Shown in pieces: positions 50,887 to 60,131 of a stretch of DNA of 64,000 bases. Origin of the DNA: Dietzia natronolimnaea (lineage in GTDB: Bacteria > Actinomycetota > Actinomycetes > Mycobacteriales > Mycobacteriaceae); the NCBI RefSeq assembly GCF_002289575.1, contig NZ_NTGA01000016.1:62001-126000 (forward strand), written 5' to 3'. The position numbers were made by a program, and so were the translations under genes. The stretch's first letter is position 1, and each line of letters begins with the position of its first letter. The notes under the pieces were generated by a model. It made no database searches, was not told the origin of the DNA, and saw nothing but the letters and a program-made list of their open reading frames with translations.

Positions 50887-50912
50887 CGCAGTCGAGCCGG
50901 AAGAGGAGTTCC

Positions 50913-51110
50913 ATGGCCACCTCCACCATGCCGCCCCAGGTACAGGGGCAGCGGTTGCAGTTGACGACCCTCGAGTTGGGGGTCGGCGCAGCGCTCGCCG
51001 CGGTGGCGGTCCTGGGGGTCACCCTTTTCGCGGTGTCGAGCGAGTCCGCGCAGTCCTCCCCGGGCGCGGACCGGAACGCCTCCACCGCGGTGGTCAGCCA
51101 GGTCCCCTGA
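50913..51110 (+). CDS. Small single-helix membrane protein
   Basis: 65 residues with one membrane helix (about 22-43, ELGVGAALAAVAVLGVTLF) and a Ser/Ala tail. GAGGAG before the ATG supports translation. Its 3' end overlaps the convergent sigma-factor gene by 17 bp. Function unknown. Confidence 0.6.
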   Translation: MATSTMPPQVQGQRLQLTTLELGVGAALAAVAVLGVTLFAVSSESAQSSPGADRNASTAVVSQVP

Positions 51111-52320
51111 GGGCTCCCGCCCTCCGGCCCAGGTAGCGGCGCTCGGGCAGCGACGTCGACTCCTCCGCCGCCAGGCCGTAGAGCTCGGCGGCCGCGGCCC
51201 TGTCCCCAGCCAGCTCGTGCAGGTACGCCTCGGCCGCGGTGCGCCGGGGCAGCGAGCGCGGCACCGGTTCGAGCGCGGCCAACCCCTCTCGCGGCCCCAC
51301 GGCGTGCCCCACCGCCACCGCGCGGTTCAGGCGGGCCACCGGGCTGTCGTTCAGCGCGAGCAGCTCGTCGTACCACTCGACCACCTGCACCCAGTCGGTC
51401 GCGGCGGCGGACGGCGCGTCGGCGTGGAGGGCGGCGATCGCGGCCTGCGCCTGGTACTCCCCCAGCTCGTCGCGGGCCAGCGCCGCCTGCAGGATCGCCA
51501 CGCCCTCCGCGATCGAGCGGGTGTCCCAGCGGCTGCGGTCCTGCCGCGCCAGCGGGATCAGCTCGCCGTCGTCGTCTCTCCGCGCGGCCCGGCGGGCGTG
51601 GTGCAGCAGCATCAGCGCGAGCAGCCCCCGCACCTCGGGATGGTCGATCGACGCCGACAGTTGCCGGGTCAGCCGCAGGGCCTCCTCGGCCAGGTCCACC
51701 TCGCCGGTGTACCCCTCGTTGAACACCAGGTACAGCACCCGCAGCACGGTGGCCACGTCCCCGGGACGGTCCAGCCGCTCGCCGGAGAGAGTGCGTTTGG
51801 CGCGACTGATGCGCTGCGCCATGGTGGCCTCGGGGACCAGGAACGCCCGCGCGATCTGCCGGGTGGTCAGCCCGCCCACCGCGCGCAGCGTGAGCGCCAC
51901 CGCCGACGCGAGGGGCAGCGACGGGTGGGCGCACAGGAAGTACAGCCACAGGGCGTCGTCGACCTCACTCCCCGGCCCCTCCCCTGCCGCCGGGTCGGCG
52001 CCCGGACCGCCGGAGGAGATCGACGACGACGAGCTCACCACCTGCTCGGCCGCAGCCAGTTCCTCGCGACGCCGACGGGCGGCCTCCGCGCGCGCGGCGT
52101 CCAGGAACCTGCGCCACGCCACGGCGATCAGCCAGCCGCGGGGATTGCGGGGCGGGCTCTCCGGCCAGGTGCGCTCGGCCTCGAGCAGAGCGTCCTGCAC
52201 GGCGTCCTCGGCCGCCGCGAAGTCCGCCCCACGGCGCACGAGCACGCCGATCACCCGCGGGGTCAGCTCGCGCAGTTCCTGCCCGTCTGCGGTTGGCCCG
52301 GTCTTGGCAGGCCCGTGCAT
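51094..52320 (-). CDS. ECF42-type sigma factor with C-terminal TPR-like domain
   Basis: 408 residues, twice the size of a typical ECF factor. Regions 2 (AEDAVQDALLEAERTWPESPPRNPRGWL) and 4 (GGLTTRQIARAFLVPEATMAQRISRAK) are followed by a helical DUF6596/TPR-like extension (about 190-408). ECF42 factors have this build and sit next to DGPF/YCII proteins, as here. The extension is reported to be needed for activity in the group; there is no membrane anti-sigma. Confidence 0.9.
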   Translation of the reverse strand: MHGPAKTGPTADGQELRELTPRVIGVLVRRGADFAAAEDAVQDALLEAERTWPESPPRNPRGWLIAVAWRRFLDAARAEAARRRREELAAAEQVVSSSSSISSGGPGADPAAGEGPGSEVDDALWLYFLCAHPSLPLASAVALTLRAVGGLTTRQIARAFLVPEATMAQRISRAKRTLSGERLDRPGDVATVLRVLYLVFNEGYTGEVDLAEEALRLTRQLSASIDHPEVRGLLALMLLHHARRAARRDDDGELIPLARQDRSRWDTRSIAEGVAILQAALARDELGEYQAQAAIAALHADAPSAAATDWVQVVEWYDELLALNDSPVARLNRAVAVGHAVGPREGLAALEPVPRSLPRRTAAEAYLHELAGDRAAAAELYGLAAEESTSLPERRYLGRRAGALRGPG

Positions 52321-52327
52321 GGCAGGG

Positions 52328-52735
52328 TCAGCCCTCGAACTCCGGGGGAGCCTCCAGGAAAGGCCGCAGCTCGAGCCACTCGTGGATCGGCTCCCCGCCC
52401 GCCCCCGGGGCCGCAGATAGCTCGCCCGCGAGCTCGAGGGCCCGCTCGTAGCTGGCGGTCTCGATGATCATCCAGCCGGCGATGAGGTCCTTGGTCTCGG
52501 GGAACGGGCCGTCGGTCAGCGGCGGGCGGCCCTCGCCGTCGTACCGCACCCACGTCCCCGACTCCGACAACGCGTTGGCGTCGACGAACTCGCCGGACTC
52601 CTCCAGCCGAGCGGCGAAGTCGTTCATGTACTGGATGTGGGCGGACACCTCCTCGGGCGCCCACTCGGTCATGGGCACGTTATTGGGTGGCTCCGGGGCA
52701 CCCCGGTAGTGCTTGAGCAACAGGTACTTGGCCAT
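52328..52735 (-). CDS. YCII-related DGPF-domain protein, partner of ECF42
   Basis: 135 residues starting MAKYLLLKHYRG and containing the DGPF signature (PLTDGPFPETKDLIAGWMII). DGPF proteins are encoded beside ECF42 sigma factors and are among their targets. Its stop is 8 bp before the sigma-factor start. Activity unknown; the fold is a small ferredoxin-like dimer. Confidence 0.92.
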   Translation of the reverse strand: MAKYLLLKHYRGAPEPPNNVPMTEWAPEEVSAHIQYMNDFAARLEESGEFVDANALSESGTWVRYDGEGRPPLTDGPFPETKDLIAGWMIIETASYERALELAGELSAAPGAGGEPIHEWLELRPFLEAPPEFEG

Positions 52736-52838
52736 GGCGATCCTCCTCGTACTGTGCGACCCAGTGTGGTCGCTGCACTAGGGGGACGGAACCGGATCCG
52801 GGTTCTCGACATGAGCGACCAGATCGGTCACACCGTGG

Positions 52839-54992
52839 TCATGTGCGGGCCAATCGTGCCGGGTCGAGGTCGAGGCGGCGCAACAGCTGGGCGTTGAGCG
52901 CCACCACGATGGTCGAGACAGACATGAGGATCGCCGCGACCGCGGGGGAAATCGCCACGCCGACAAAGGCCAGAACCCCGGCGGCCAACGGCACAGCGAT
53001 GACGTTGTACCCCGTTGCCCACACCAGGTTCTGCCACATTTTGCCGTAGCTGGCATGGGAGAGGTCGATGATAGACAGGACCGCCCGCGGGTCGTTCGCG
53101 GCGAGCACCACCCCGGCGGATTCGATGGCCACATCGGTCCCGGCACCGATCGCCACGCCCACATCAGCGCGAGCCAAGGCGGGGGCGTCATTGACCCCGT
53201 CGCCGACCATCGCCACCCTGTGCCCGCGCTTCTGGAGCTCGGTGACCTTGGCGTCCTTGTGCTCGGGAAGCACCTCGGCGAACACCTCGTCAATCCCGAG
53301 GTCCGTGGCCACGGCGTCCGCGACCTGCTGGGCGTCGCCGGTGATCATGGCGACCGAGACCCCACGGGCGTGCAGGGCGTCGATCGCCTGCCGGGACTCC
53401 TCCCGCACGGCGTCCTCGAGCGCGACGGCCCCCAGGATCCGGTCACCTTCGGCGACGTGCAACACCGACGCCCCGCGCGACACCCACTGCTCGGTCACCT
53501 CCGCGACGTCGGTGGGAATCGACAACCCCAGTTCGTTGAGCATGGCGGGACCGCCGACGCTGGCCTCGGTGCCATCGACACGGGCGCGGACCCCACGGCC
53601 TGGCAGGGACCGGAAATCGGTGGCGGCGATCCGCTCGCCGGCCGGCACCCGGTCATCGGCCGCCGCGACGATAGCCCGGGCGACGGGGTGTTCACTGTCG
53701 GCCTCGACCGCCGCCGCCAACGCCAACACCCGCTCCCCGGTGACCCCGCGCGCGGCGGTGACTCCCGTGACCCGGTGCTGGCCCTCGGTCAAGGTGCCGG
53801 TCTTGTCGAACAGGACCACATCGACGGTGCGCATGCGTTCGAGCGAGAGCCGGTCCTTGACCAACACCCCGGACCTGGCCGCTCGTTCGGTGGAGATCGC
53901 GATCACAAGTGGAATAGCCAACCCCAGCGCGTGGGGACAGGCGATCACGAGCACGGTCACCGTGCGCACCACGGCCTCGTCGACGTTGCCGAGCAACGCC
54001 CAGACCGCAAACGTGAGGATGCCCACGACCGTGGCGAAATAGAACAGGAACGCCGCGGCCTTGTCTGCCAGAGCTTGCGCTCGGGACGAGGAGGCCTGGG
54101 CGTCGGCGACCATCCGCTGGATGCCGGCCAGAGCCGTGCTCTCGCCCACCGCGGTGATCCGAACCCTCAGCGCGCTGTCCGTCGCAACGCTTCCGGCGAC
54201 CACGGTGTCGCCGGCTTCTCTGGTGACCGTCTTGGATTCGCCGGTGATCATCGATTCATCGACTTCGGCACGGCCGTCGGTGACCGTGCCGTCGGCGGGC
54301 ACCCGCGCTCCTGCGCGCACGAGCACCAGGTCCCCCAACTCGAGGTCCGGAAGCGGAACTGCGACAGTCCCGGAATCCGTGATCTTCTCCGCCGAGTCCG
54401 GCAGCATGGCCGCCAGCGCATCGAGGGCTCCCGAGGCCGAGCCGAGCGCGCGCATCTCGAGCCAGTGCCCGAGCAGCATGATCACGATAAGCAGCGCCAG
54501 TTCCCACCAGAAGTCCAGCTCGAACCCGCCGAGGCCCAAGGTGGTGATCCAGGAGGCGACAAAGGCGACAGTGATCGCCATGGAGATCAGCAGCATCATC
54601 CCCGGGCGGCGCGAGCGGAGTTCGGCCCAGCCGCCCGTGAGGAACGGGGTGCCGCCGTAGAGGAAGATCACCGTGCCCAGCACCGGGGCGATCCACATGG
54701 CGCCGGGGAAATTCGGCATGGTGTAGCCGAGCAGATCGGCGACCATGTGGCTGAAGTACACCACCGGGATCGCCAGCACCAGCGACGCCCAGAAGCGACG
54801 GCGGAACATCTCCCCGTGTGCCCCGTGCCCAGCGTGTCGATCGTGGCCCCCGTCCTCGCCGTGCCCGCCCGGCCCGACATGGGCGACGTGCTCGCCGTGC
54901 TCGGCGGGGGGCGGGCTGTGAACCTCGGCGCCGTGGCCGTGTCTGGTCGGCGCCGGGTTCGGTTGCGCGGGTCCGTGTTCCGGATGCGACAT
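52839..54992 (-). CDS. copB: P1B-type copper ATPase, CopB-like (CPH motif)
   Basis: 717 residues. The first 60 residues are His-rich (EHGEHVAHVGPGGHGEDGGH). Transport motif CPH (352-354), TGES (250-253), DKTGT (396-400), SEHPVA and GDGVNDAP are present. CPH defines the CopB-type group that exports Cu or Ag. The ATG at 54992 follows AGGAGGCTATTG; a TTG one codon earlier is unlikely. It is the last gene of an operon with the multicopper oxidase and SHOCT protein. Confidence 0.92.
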   Translation of the reverse strand: MSHPEHGPAQPNPAPTRHGHGAEVHSPPPAEHGEHVAHVGPGGHGEDGGHDRHAGHGAHGEMFRRRFWASLVLAIPVVYFSHMVADLLGYTMPNFPGAMWIAPVLGTVIFLYGGTPFLTGGWAELRSRRPGMMLLISMAITVAFVASWITTLGLGGFELDFWWELALLIVIMLLGHWLEMRALGSASGALDALAAMLPDSAEKITDSGTVAVPLPDLELGDLVLVRAGARVPADGTVTDGRAEVDESMITGESKTVTREAGDTVVAGSVATDSALRVRITAVGESTALAGIQRMVADAQASSSRAQALADKAAAFLFYFATVVGILTFAVWALLGNVDEAVVRTVTVLVIACPHALGLAIPLVIAISTERAARSGVLVKDRLSLERMRTVDVVLFDKTGTLTEGQHRVTGVTAARGVTGERVLALAAAVEADSEHPVARAIVAAADDRVPAGERIAATDFRSLPGRGVRARVDGTEASVGGPAMLNELGLSIPTDVAEVTEQWVSRGASVLHVAEGDRILGAVALEDAVREESRQAIDALHARGVSVAMITGDAQQVADAVATDLGIDEVFAEVLPEHKDAKVTELQKRGHRVAMVGDGVNDAPALARADVGVAIGAGTDVAIESAGVVLAANDPRAVLSIIDLSHASYGKMWQNLVWATGYNVIAVPLAAGVLAFVGVAISPAVAAILMSVSTIVVALNAQLLRRLDLDPARLART

Positions 54993-55056
54993 CAATAGCC
55001 TCCTGGGAGTGGCGGGGCTCAGGGGTTCGGCTGTCTTGGGTGTTTCAGGGTGTTCA

Positions 55057-56586
55057 CTAGGCCAGGTAGGACAGGGTGGTCATCATCCCGGCCTCCTGGT
55101 GATAGGCGTTGTGGCAGTGAAGCGCCCACTGGCCGGGGTTGTCGGCATCGAATTCGATCTCCACGGTGCGCATCGGTCTGATCGTGACGGTGTCCTTGCG
55201 CAGCCCGGTATCGGGCAGAGCGAAGGTGTGTCCGTGCAGGTGCATGGGGTGGAACATGTCCGACATGTTGCGCATCCGCATACGAACCCGTTGCCCTTCG
55301 TTGACGTCCAACGACGTGATGTCGGGGTGAGCGCGGCCGTTCAGGGTCCACCTGTACGGCGACATGGTCCCGCCCATGTCCAGACTGTGGTAAACATCGT
55401 GCCCCTTCTCTTCCAGTCGGACGTCCGCGCGAGGCGCCAGATCGGTGCCGAACAGCACCTGCCGGTCCAGCTCGTCGGGTCGGGACCGGGTAGGCAGGTC
55501 GCCCGCAGCGGTGCGCACCAGTGCCTGCCCGTGACCGGTCTTGCCCTCGGCCTGCGCGAACAACGGGAAGACGCCGTCGCCGAGGGTGACGAGCACATCG
55601 AACCGCTCGCCCATCCCGACCATCAGTGCATCGGTATCCTGCGGCACGACCGGGAAGCCGTCGGTGTGGGTGATGGTCATCCGGTGCCCGCCCAGGGCCA
55701 CGCGGAAGGCGGTATCAGCACCGGCGTTGATGAGGCGGATACGCGCTCGCTCCCCGGGTGTCGCGTTGAACACCATCGGGTCCTCCGGGACCCGCCCACT
55801 GACCAGGTAGAGCGGATAGCTCACGTCCCCGGCGCCGCCGAGCATCGGCGAGAGCATCGTCTCGGAACCCGTGTCCGTGGCGCCCATACCTCTCATGCCG
55901 CCGTGGTCCATCGCGCCCATTCTTCCCATCCCAGATCCGCTGCCCATACCTGCGGCGTCACCGATGCCCAGGTCGCGGGCAACATCGTCGGGGGTGCGAC
56001 CGGTGCCGTCGAGCCAGTCGTCGAGCACCACGATCCACTCGTGCTCATGGTCACCGGGCTCGTTCGGGTCGTCGACGATCAGGGGCCCGTAGAGTCCGCG
56101 GTCGAGTTGGAGCCCGGAGTGCGAATGATAGAAGTACGTGCCCGCGTGCGGGACGGTGAACTCGTAAGCGAACCGACCGCCGGGGGCGATGGGGTCCTGA
56201 GTCAGGCCGGGTGCCCCGTCCATGTCGTTGCTCAGTGCCAGTCCGTGCCAGTGCACGCTGGTTTCCGCCGGCAGCTGGTTGTCCACCTCCACCTTGAGCA
56301 GATCCCCGACACGGGCACGCAGTAGCGGCCCGGGCAGGCTAGGGTCGTAGCCCCAGGTGGAGACGACGCGTCCACCGAGATCCACGTCGACCGGACGCGG
56401 CGTCAACCGCGCTGAGACCACCCGTTGGCCCGCGCTGCGGCGCGCCAGCTCGGCACGACGGACAGCGTCCGACAAGGGCTGCACGGGGGTACCGGTCGGC
56501 GGGCCCGCTCCGGAACAGGCGACGAGCGCCCCGGCCCCGGCGAGGGCTGAACCGAGGAGGAAGGACCGGCGGGTCAGCTCAGACAC
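55057..56586 (-). CDS. Multicopper oxidase with Tat-lipoprotein signal
   Basis: 509 residues. TRRSFLLG Tat motif and lipobox LVAC (Cys24). Copper-site motifs are VHWHGLAL, YFYHSHSG, FHPMHLHGHTF and HCHNAYHQEAGM; the final Met suggests a type-1 site with Met ligand. A Met/Gly-rich insertion (MGSGSGMGRMGAMDHGGMRGMG region, cut into short runs) around 220-245 resembles the Met-rich loop of cuprous oxidases such as CueO. GTG start overlapping the SHOCT gene by 8 bp. Confidence 0.92.
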   Translation of the reverse strand: MSELTRRSFLLGSALAGAGALVACSGAGPPTGTPVQPLSDAVRRAELARRSAGQRVVSARLTPRPVDVDLGGRVVSTWGYDPSLPGPLLRARVGDLLKVEVDNQLPAETSVHWHGLALSNDMDGAPGLTQDPIAPGGRFAYEFTVPHAGTYFYHSHSGLQLDRGLYGPLIVDDPNEPGDHEHEWIVVLDDWLDGTGRTPDDVARDLGIGDAAGMGSGSGMGRMGAMDHGGMRGMGATDTGSETMLSPMLGGAGDVSYPLYLVSGRVPEDPMVFNATPGERARIRLINAGADTAFRVALGGHRMTITHTDGFPVVPQDTDALMVGMGERFDVLVTLGDGVFPLFAQAEGKTGHGQALVRTAAGDLPTRSRPDELDRQVLFGTDLAPRADVRLEEKGHDVYHSLDMGGTMSPYRWTLNGRAHPDITSLDVNEGQRVRMRMRNMSDMFHPMHLHGHTFALPDTGLRKDTVTIRPMRTVEIEFDADNPGQWALHCHNAYHQEAGMMTTLSYLA

Positions 56587-56866
56587 GGGGCCGCCCGTGC
56601 TCGGGTTTCGTCGGTACGGAGTTGCCGGAGCGCGTCAGCTCCTCTCGGCGGGCCACGAACTCGTCGGAGCCGATCTCTCCGCGGGCGAAACGCACTTCGA
56701 GCACTCGAAGCGGATCGGCCTCCGGCGCGGTGCGTCCGTGCCCCCCGGAACGGTCATTACGGAACATCATGGCCAGCATGGACAGCACTGCCGCCCAAAA
56801 CACGAGCATGCACACCGCCATGATGATCCACCCGGTGGCACTCAGCTGACCCGACCAGCCCATCAT
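56579..56866 (-). CDS. SHOCT-domain membrane protein
   Basis: 95 residues from ATG 56866 (98 from an upstream GTG, whose spacing from AAGGA is too short). One membrane helix (about 10-33) is followed by a SHOCT domain (DPLRVLEVRFARGEIGSDEFVARREEL). First gene of the copper operon. SHOCT proteins often accompany copper oxidases; role unknown. Confidence 0.85.
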   Translation of the reverse strand: MMGWSGQLSATGWIIMAVCMLVFWAAVLSMLAMMFRNDRSGGHGRTAPEADPLRVLEVRFARGEIGSDEFVARREELTRSGNSVPTKPEHGRPRV

Positions 56867-57053
56867 GGTCGTCACCGTCCTTCGGTTGGTGACATCAGCA
56901 TCGCGCGTGCACGCACCAGTTCAGGTAGAGGTCGCGTGAAGTTTTGATCAAGAAGGCCGGCCGCTGCATCGGCGGTGGACACTGTCCCCCGGAACCTGTC
57001 GCCCGGCCGCCGAACCACACCACAATTCCGCACCCCAGGCGGACAATGACCGC

Positions 57054-58052
57054 GTGAACAGGACCGAGGCGGAGACCTACCGCCGCGAGATCCTCGGCTA
57101 CTGCTACCGCTACTTCGGCTGTATCGCGGAGGCCGAAGACGCAACGCAGGAGACGATGCTGCGTGCGTGGAGGGCGCGGGATGGCGCCGAATTCGGCGGC
57201 CGCTCGTCGCTGCGTACGTGGCTGTATTCCATCGCCACCCACGTCTGCCTGGACATGGCTCGCGCGCCGCAGCGACGCAGCCTTCCGGTGGACCTCAACG
57301 AGCCCGGCCGCGTCCCAGACGACCCCACGTCGCTGGCCACCATGCCCGAGCAGATGTGGATCGGCCCGGCGAGCGACGCCCATCTCGGCGTCGACCCGTC
57401 CGCCACCGCCCTCGCCCGCGAATCGGTCCGGCTCGCCTTTGTCGCCGCGCTGCAGTTCCTGCCACCCCGGCAGCGGGTCGTGCTGATCCTCCGCGATGTC
57501 CTGGTGCTCTCGGCGGCGGAGTGCGCGGACCTCCTCGACATGTCCGTGGCCTCGGTCAACTCCGCACTCGCCCGGGCGCGCAAGACCATGGCCCAGCACG
57601 GGGCCACTCTCCCAACCGACACCGCGGACGACGCCCCCGCCTACGACACCCGGCTTCTCGAGAAGTACGTCGCCGCCTTCGAGGCCTACGACGTCGACCG
57701 CCTAGTCGACCTGCTCACCGAGGACGCGGAGTTCAGCATGCCGCCGTTCGAGCTCTGGCTCCGCGGCCCCGCGCAGATCGAGCGCTGGTGGCGCGGCCCC
57801 GGGCAGGTGTGCCGCAACTCGCGGACCATCGTCACCTCCGCCAACGGCCGTCCGGCCGTCGCGGTCTATCACGACGGCGGCGGTCGAGACGAGAGCCGAA
57901 ACGACGCCGGCGTTCGCGACTCCAGCGCGGCTCGATGGGAGCCGTTCGCGATCCACGTCCTGGAGTCCCGCGCCGGCCGCCTCTCGGCCCTCACCCACTT
58001 CATCGGCGCGGGCCACTTCGCCGAGTTCGGCCTGCCCGCCCACCTGCCGTAG
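57054..58052 (+). CDS. ECF sigma factor with SnoaL-like C-terminal domain (SigG-like)
   Basis: 332 residues from GTG. Region 2 (YCYRYFGCIAEAEDATQETMLRAWR), region 4 (LPPRQRVVLILRDVLVLSAAECADLLDMSVASVNSALARAR) and a C-terminal SnoaL/NTF2-like domain (about 205-332). The build matches mycobacterial SigG, whose C-terminal domain may sense a ligand or control the factor. A 15-bp palindrome and the reductase-fold gene lie downstream. Confidence 0.9.
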   Translation: MNRTEAETYRREILGYCYRYFGCIAEAEDATQETMLRAWRARDGAEFGGRSSLRTWLYSIATHVCLDMARAPQRRSLPVDLNEPGRVPDDPTSLATMPEQMWIGPASDAHLGVDPSATALARESVRLAFVAALQFLPPRQRVVLILRDVLVLSAAECADLLDMSVASVNSALARARKTMAQHGATLPTDTADDAPAYDTRLLEKYVAAFEAYDVDRLVDLLTEDAEFSMPPFELWLRGPAQIERWWRGPGQVCRNSRTIVTSANGRPAVAVYHDGGGRDESRNDAGVRDSSAARWEPFAIHVLESRAGRLSALTHFIGAGHFAEFGLPAHLP

Positions 58053-58106
58053 GGAGAATCCCCGCCGCACCGATCACTTTCGGCGCCTCGCACCGTCTAC
58101 CCCTGT

Positions 58107-58121
58107 GAAGGACGGTCCTTC
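58107..58121. promoter_or_regulatory. Palindrome GAAGGAC-G-GTCCTTC before the reductase-fold gene
   Basis: Perfect 7-bp arms 55-69 bp upstream of the ATG at 58176, followed by a looser GGGCCC-containing inverted repeat. It could be a terminator for the sigma gene or an operator for the next gene. Confidence 0.4.
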
Positions 58122-58175
58122 GGGCCCCGAGCACCTGCTCGACCGGGCCCCCGAGTCCCCTCAGGAGGGATCATC

Positions 58176-58733
58176 ATGAGCCGCACGATCACGGCCCACA
58201 TGTTCTCCACGCTCAACGGCGTGACGGAGCATGCCGAGCACTGGCAGTTCGACGCCTTCGGACCCGAGGAGATGGAGTTCATGCAGAAGATGACTGCCGC
58301 GACCACGGACCTGGTGCTGGGCCGCACGCTCTGGCAGGAGTGGTCCGGTTACTGGCCCGGTGCGCAGGACCCGTTCGCCGAGTGGGTCAACCCGGTCCGC
58401 AAGCACGTGCTCACCTCCACCCTGACGGGCGAGCTGCCGTGGAACAGCGTTATCGCCACCGGTGATGCGGCCGGGTACCTCGGGCAGCTGCGGCAGGAAC
58501 CGGGCGGCGACATCGCGATCGCGGGTGGCGTGGAGACCACCAGGAGGCTGGTGCTGGCGGGCCTGGTGGACGAGCTCACGCTGACCATCCACCCGGTGAT
58601 CTCCGGTGAGGGCCGCAGGCTCTTCGACGAGTCCGTCCCCACGACGCGCCTGCGTCTGTTGAACTCGACGCAGACCCAGGCGGGCAACATCGTCGCGACC
58701 TATGCCCTGCGCTCGGACTCCGCGGACGCCTGA
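58176..58733 (+). CDS. Dihydrofolate reductase-family (RibD C-terminal-like) protein
   Basis: 185 residues. The fold pattern is clear: MSRTITAHMFSTLNGV, ATTDLVLGRTLWQE, HVLTSTL and IAIAGGVETTRRLVLAGLVDELTL. These proteins bind NADPH but are usually not true dihydrofolate reductases. AGGAGGG lies before the ATG. Confidence 0.85.
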   Translation: MSRTITAHMFSTLNGVTEHAEHWQFDAFGPEEMEFMQKMTAATTDLVLGRTLWQEWSGYWPGAQDPFAEWVNPVRKHVLTSTLTGELPWNSVIATGDAAGYLGQLRQEPGGDIAIAGGVETTRRLVLAGLVDELTLTIHPVISGEGRRLFDESVPTTRLRLLNSTQTQAGNIVATYALRSDSADA

Positions 58734-58798
58734 CCGGACCCACTCGCTCATCACCCGAAACCCATCACCCCGCCGCCTATCGATCAGAGGAGAATCCG

Positions 58799-59089
58799 AT
58801 GTCCTTCCAGGCGTATCTCGACACCATCGAAACCAAGACCGGGCTGACGCCGCGGCAACTCGTGGATCAGGCGACCGAACGCGGTTTCGGCCCCGGCACC
58901 AAGGCCGGGCCGATTCTGGAGTGGTTGAAGAACGACTACGGGCTCGGCCGCGGCCACGGCATGGCGCTCGTCCACGTGATCACCAAGGGGCCTCAGATCA
59001 GCTCGAAGCACGTCGGCTCCACCGGTTCACACGCCGACGCGACCGACATGCTCTGGCTCGATGGCGCGGCCACCAACCCGAACCGCTGA
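58799..59089 (+). CDS. DUF4287-domain protein
   Basis: 96 residues with the family pattern (FQAYLDTIETKTGLTPRQL, GRGHGMALVHVI). Usually found alone as a small soluble protein of unknown role. AGAGGAGAA precedes the ATG. Confidence 0.85.
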   Translation: MSFQAYLDTIETKTGLTPRQLVDQATERGFGPGTKAGPILEWLKNDYGLGRGHGMALVHVITKGPQISSKHVGSTGSHADATDMLWLDGAATNPNR

Positions 59090-59188
59090 ACCCGGATCCT
59101 CCCCCGTCGAGCCGGCGGCGAGTATGCGCAGCCGGTCAGTATCGGATCCCGGCCCCACCACCCGCCACCGCGGGTAGCGTCCGTCACC

Positions 59189-60091
59189 ATGCAGCCCTCG
59201 CCCGACCAGGCACCCGAGACCGCAGCCGACCAGCGAGAGGTCGTCCTCGAGCGCCACGACGACGTCGCCGTGATCAGGCTCAACAGCCCCGATCGGCTCA
59301 ACGCGGCGACCACGCGGAACCTCACCGACCTCGTCGCCGCCCTCGACGCCTGCGACGCCGACGACGACATCCGGGCCGTGGTGCTCACCGGCACCGGGCG
59401 GGCGTTCTGCGCGGGGGCCGACATCTCGGGCGGGGGCGAGACCTTCGCCGTCGATCCCGGCCAGGACACCGGCAACCCCCCGCCGGACACGGGCGGCCTG
59501 GTCTCGCTACGCATCTTCCGGATGACCAAGCCGATCATCTCGGCGATCAACGGCTCGGCCGCGGGCGTCGGGGTGACCATGACCCTGCCCACCGACGTGC
59601 GTATCGCCGCGGACCACGCCAAGTTCGGGTTCGTCTTCACGCGACGAGGGTTGGTGCCGGAGGCGTGCTCCACCTGGTTCCTGCCCCGCATCGTGGGCAT
59701 CTCCACGGCGGTCGAGTGGACTGTCGGCGGCAGAACCATCCTCGCCGGCGAGGCCCTGGAGCGCGGCCTGGTGCGTGAGCTGCTGCCCGCCGACGAGGTC
59801 CTCCCCCGCGCCATCGAGATCGCCCGCGAGCTGACCCGCGGCCCTGCCCCGGTGTCGGCGGCGCTGACCCGCCAGCTCATGTGGCGGATGCTCGGCGCTC
59901 CCGACCCCGAGGTGGCCCACCGCGCCGAGTCCATCGGAATCTACACCCGCGGCACGTCCGCCGACGTCCGCGCCGGCGTCTCCGCGTTCCTGGCCAAGGA
60001 GGAGCCGGACTTCCCGGACCGCGTCTCGGACGGCCTGCCCGACCTCTTCTCACCTGAGCTACTTCCCTCACTGCCTCGCCGCATCATCTGA
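59189..60091 (+). CDS. Enoyl-CoA hydratase/isomerase family protein
   Basis: 300 residues of the crotonase fold. Oxyanion-hole segments RAFCAGADISGGG and GSAAGVGVTMTLPTD are visible, with FTRRGLVPEACSTWFLPR in the catalytic region. The glutamates expected at both catalytic positions cannot be placed with certainty. A longer insertion (about 80-105) follows the first segment. The SDR gene 40 bp downstream is probably co-transcribed, giving a hydratase-plus-dehydrogenase pair for lipid or acyl-CoA metabolism. Confidence 0.9.
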   Translation: MQPSPDQAPETAADQREVVLERHDDVAVIRLNSPDRLNAATTRNLTDLVAALDACDADDDIRAVVLTGTGRAFCAGADISGGGETFAVDPGQDTGNPPPDTGGLVSLRIFRMTKPIISAINGSAAGVGVTMTLPTDVRIAADHAKFGFVFTRRGLVPEACSTWFLPRIVGISTAVEWTVGGRTILAGEALERGLVRELLPADEVLPRAIEIARELTRGPAPVSAALTRQLMWRMLGAPDPEVAHRAESIGIYTRGTSADVRAGVSAFLAKEEPDFPDRVSDGLPDLFSPELLPSLPRRII

Positions 60092-60131
60092 CCGGTTCCA
60101 CCGCCACCCCCCACCTCGGAGAGGACTCCCC

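Noticed and set aside
50681..51949. Minus-strand 422-codon frame overlapping the ECF42 gene
   Set aside because: Composition is Arg/Gly/Ala-rich, and it overlaps the better supported sigma-factor frame and the small gene at 50913.
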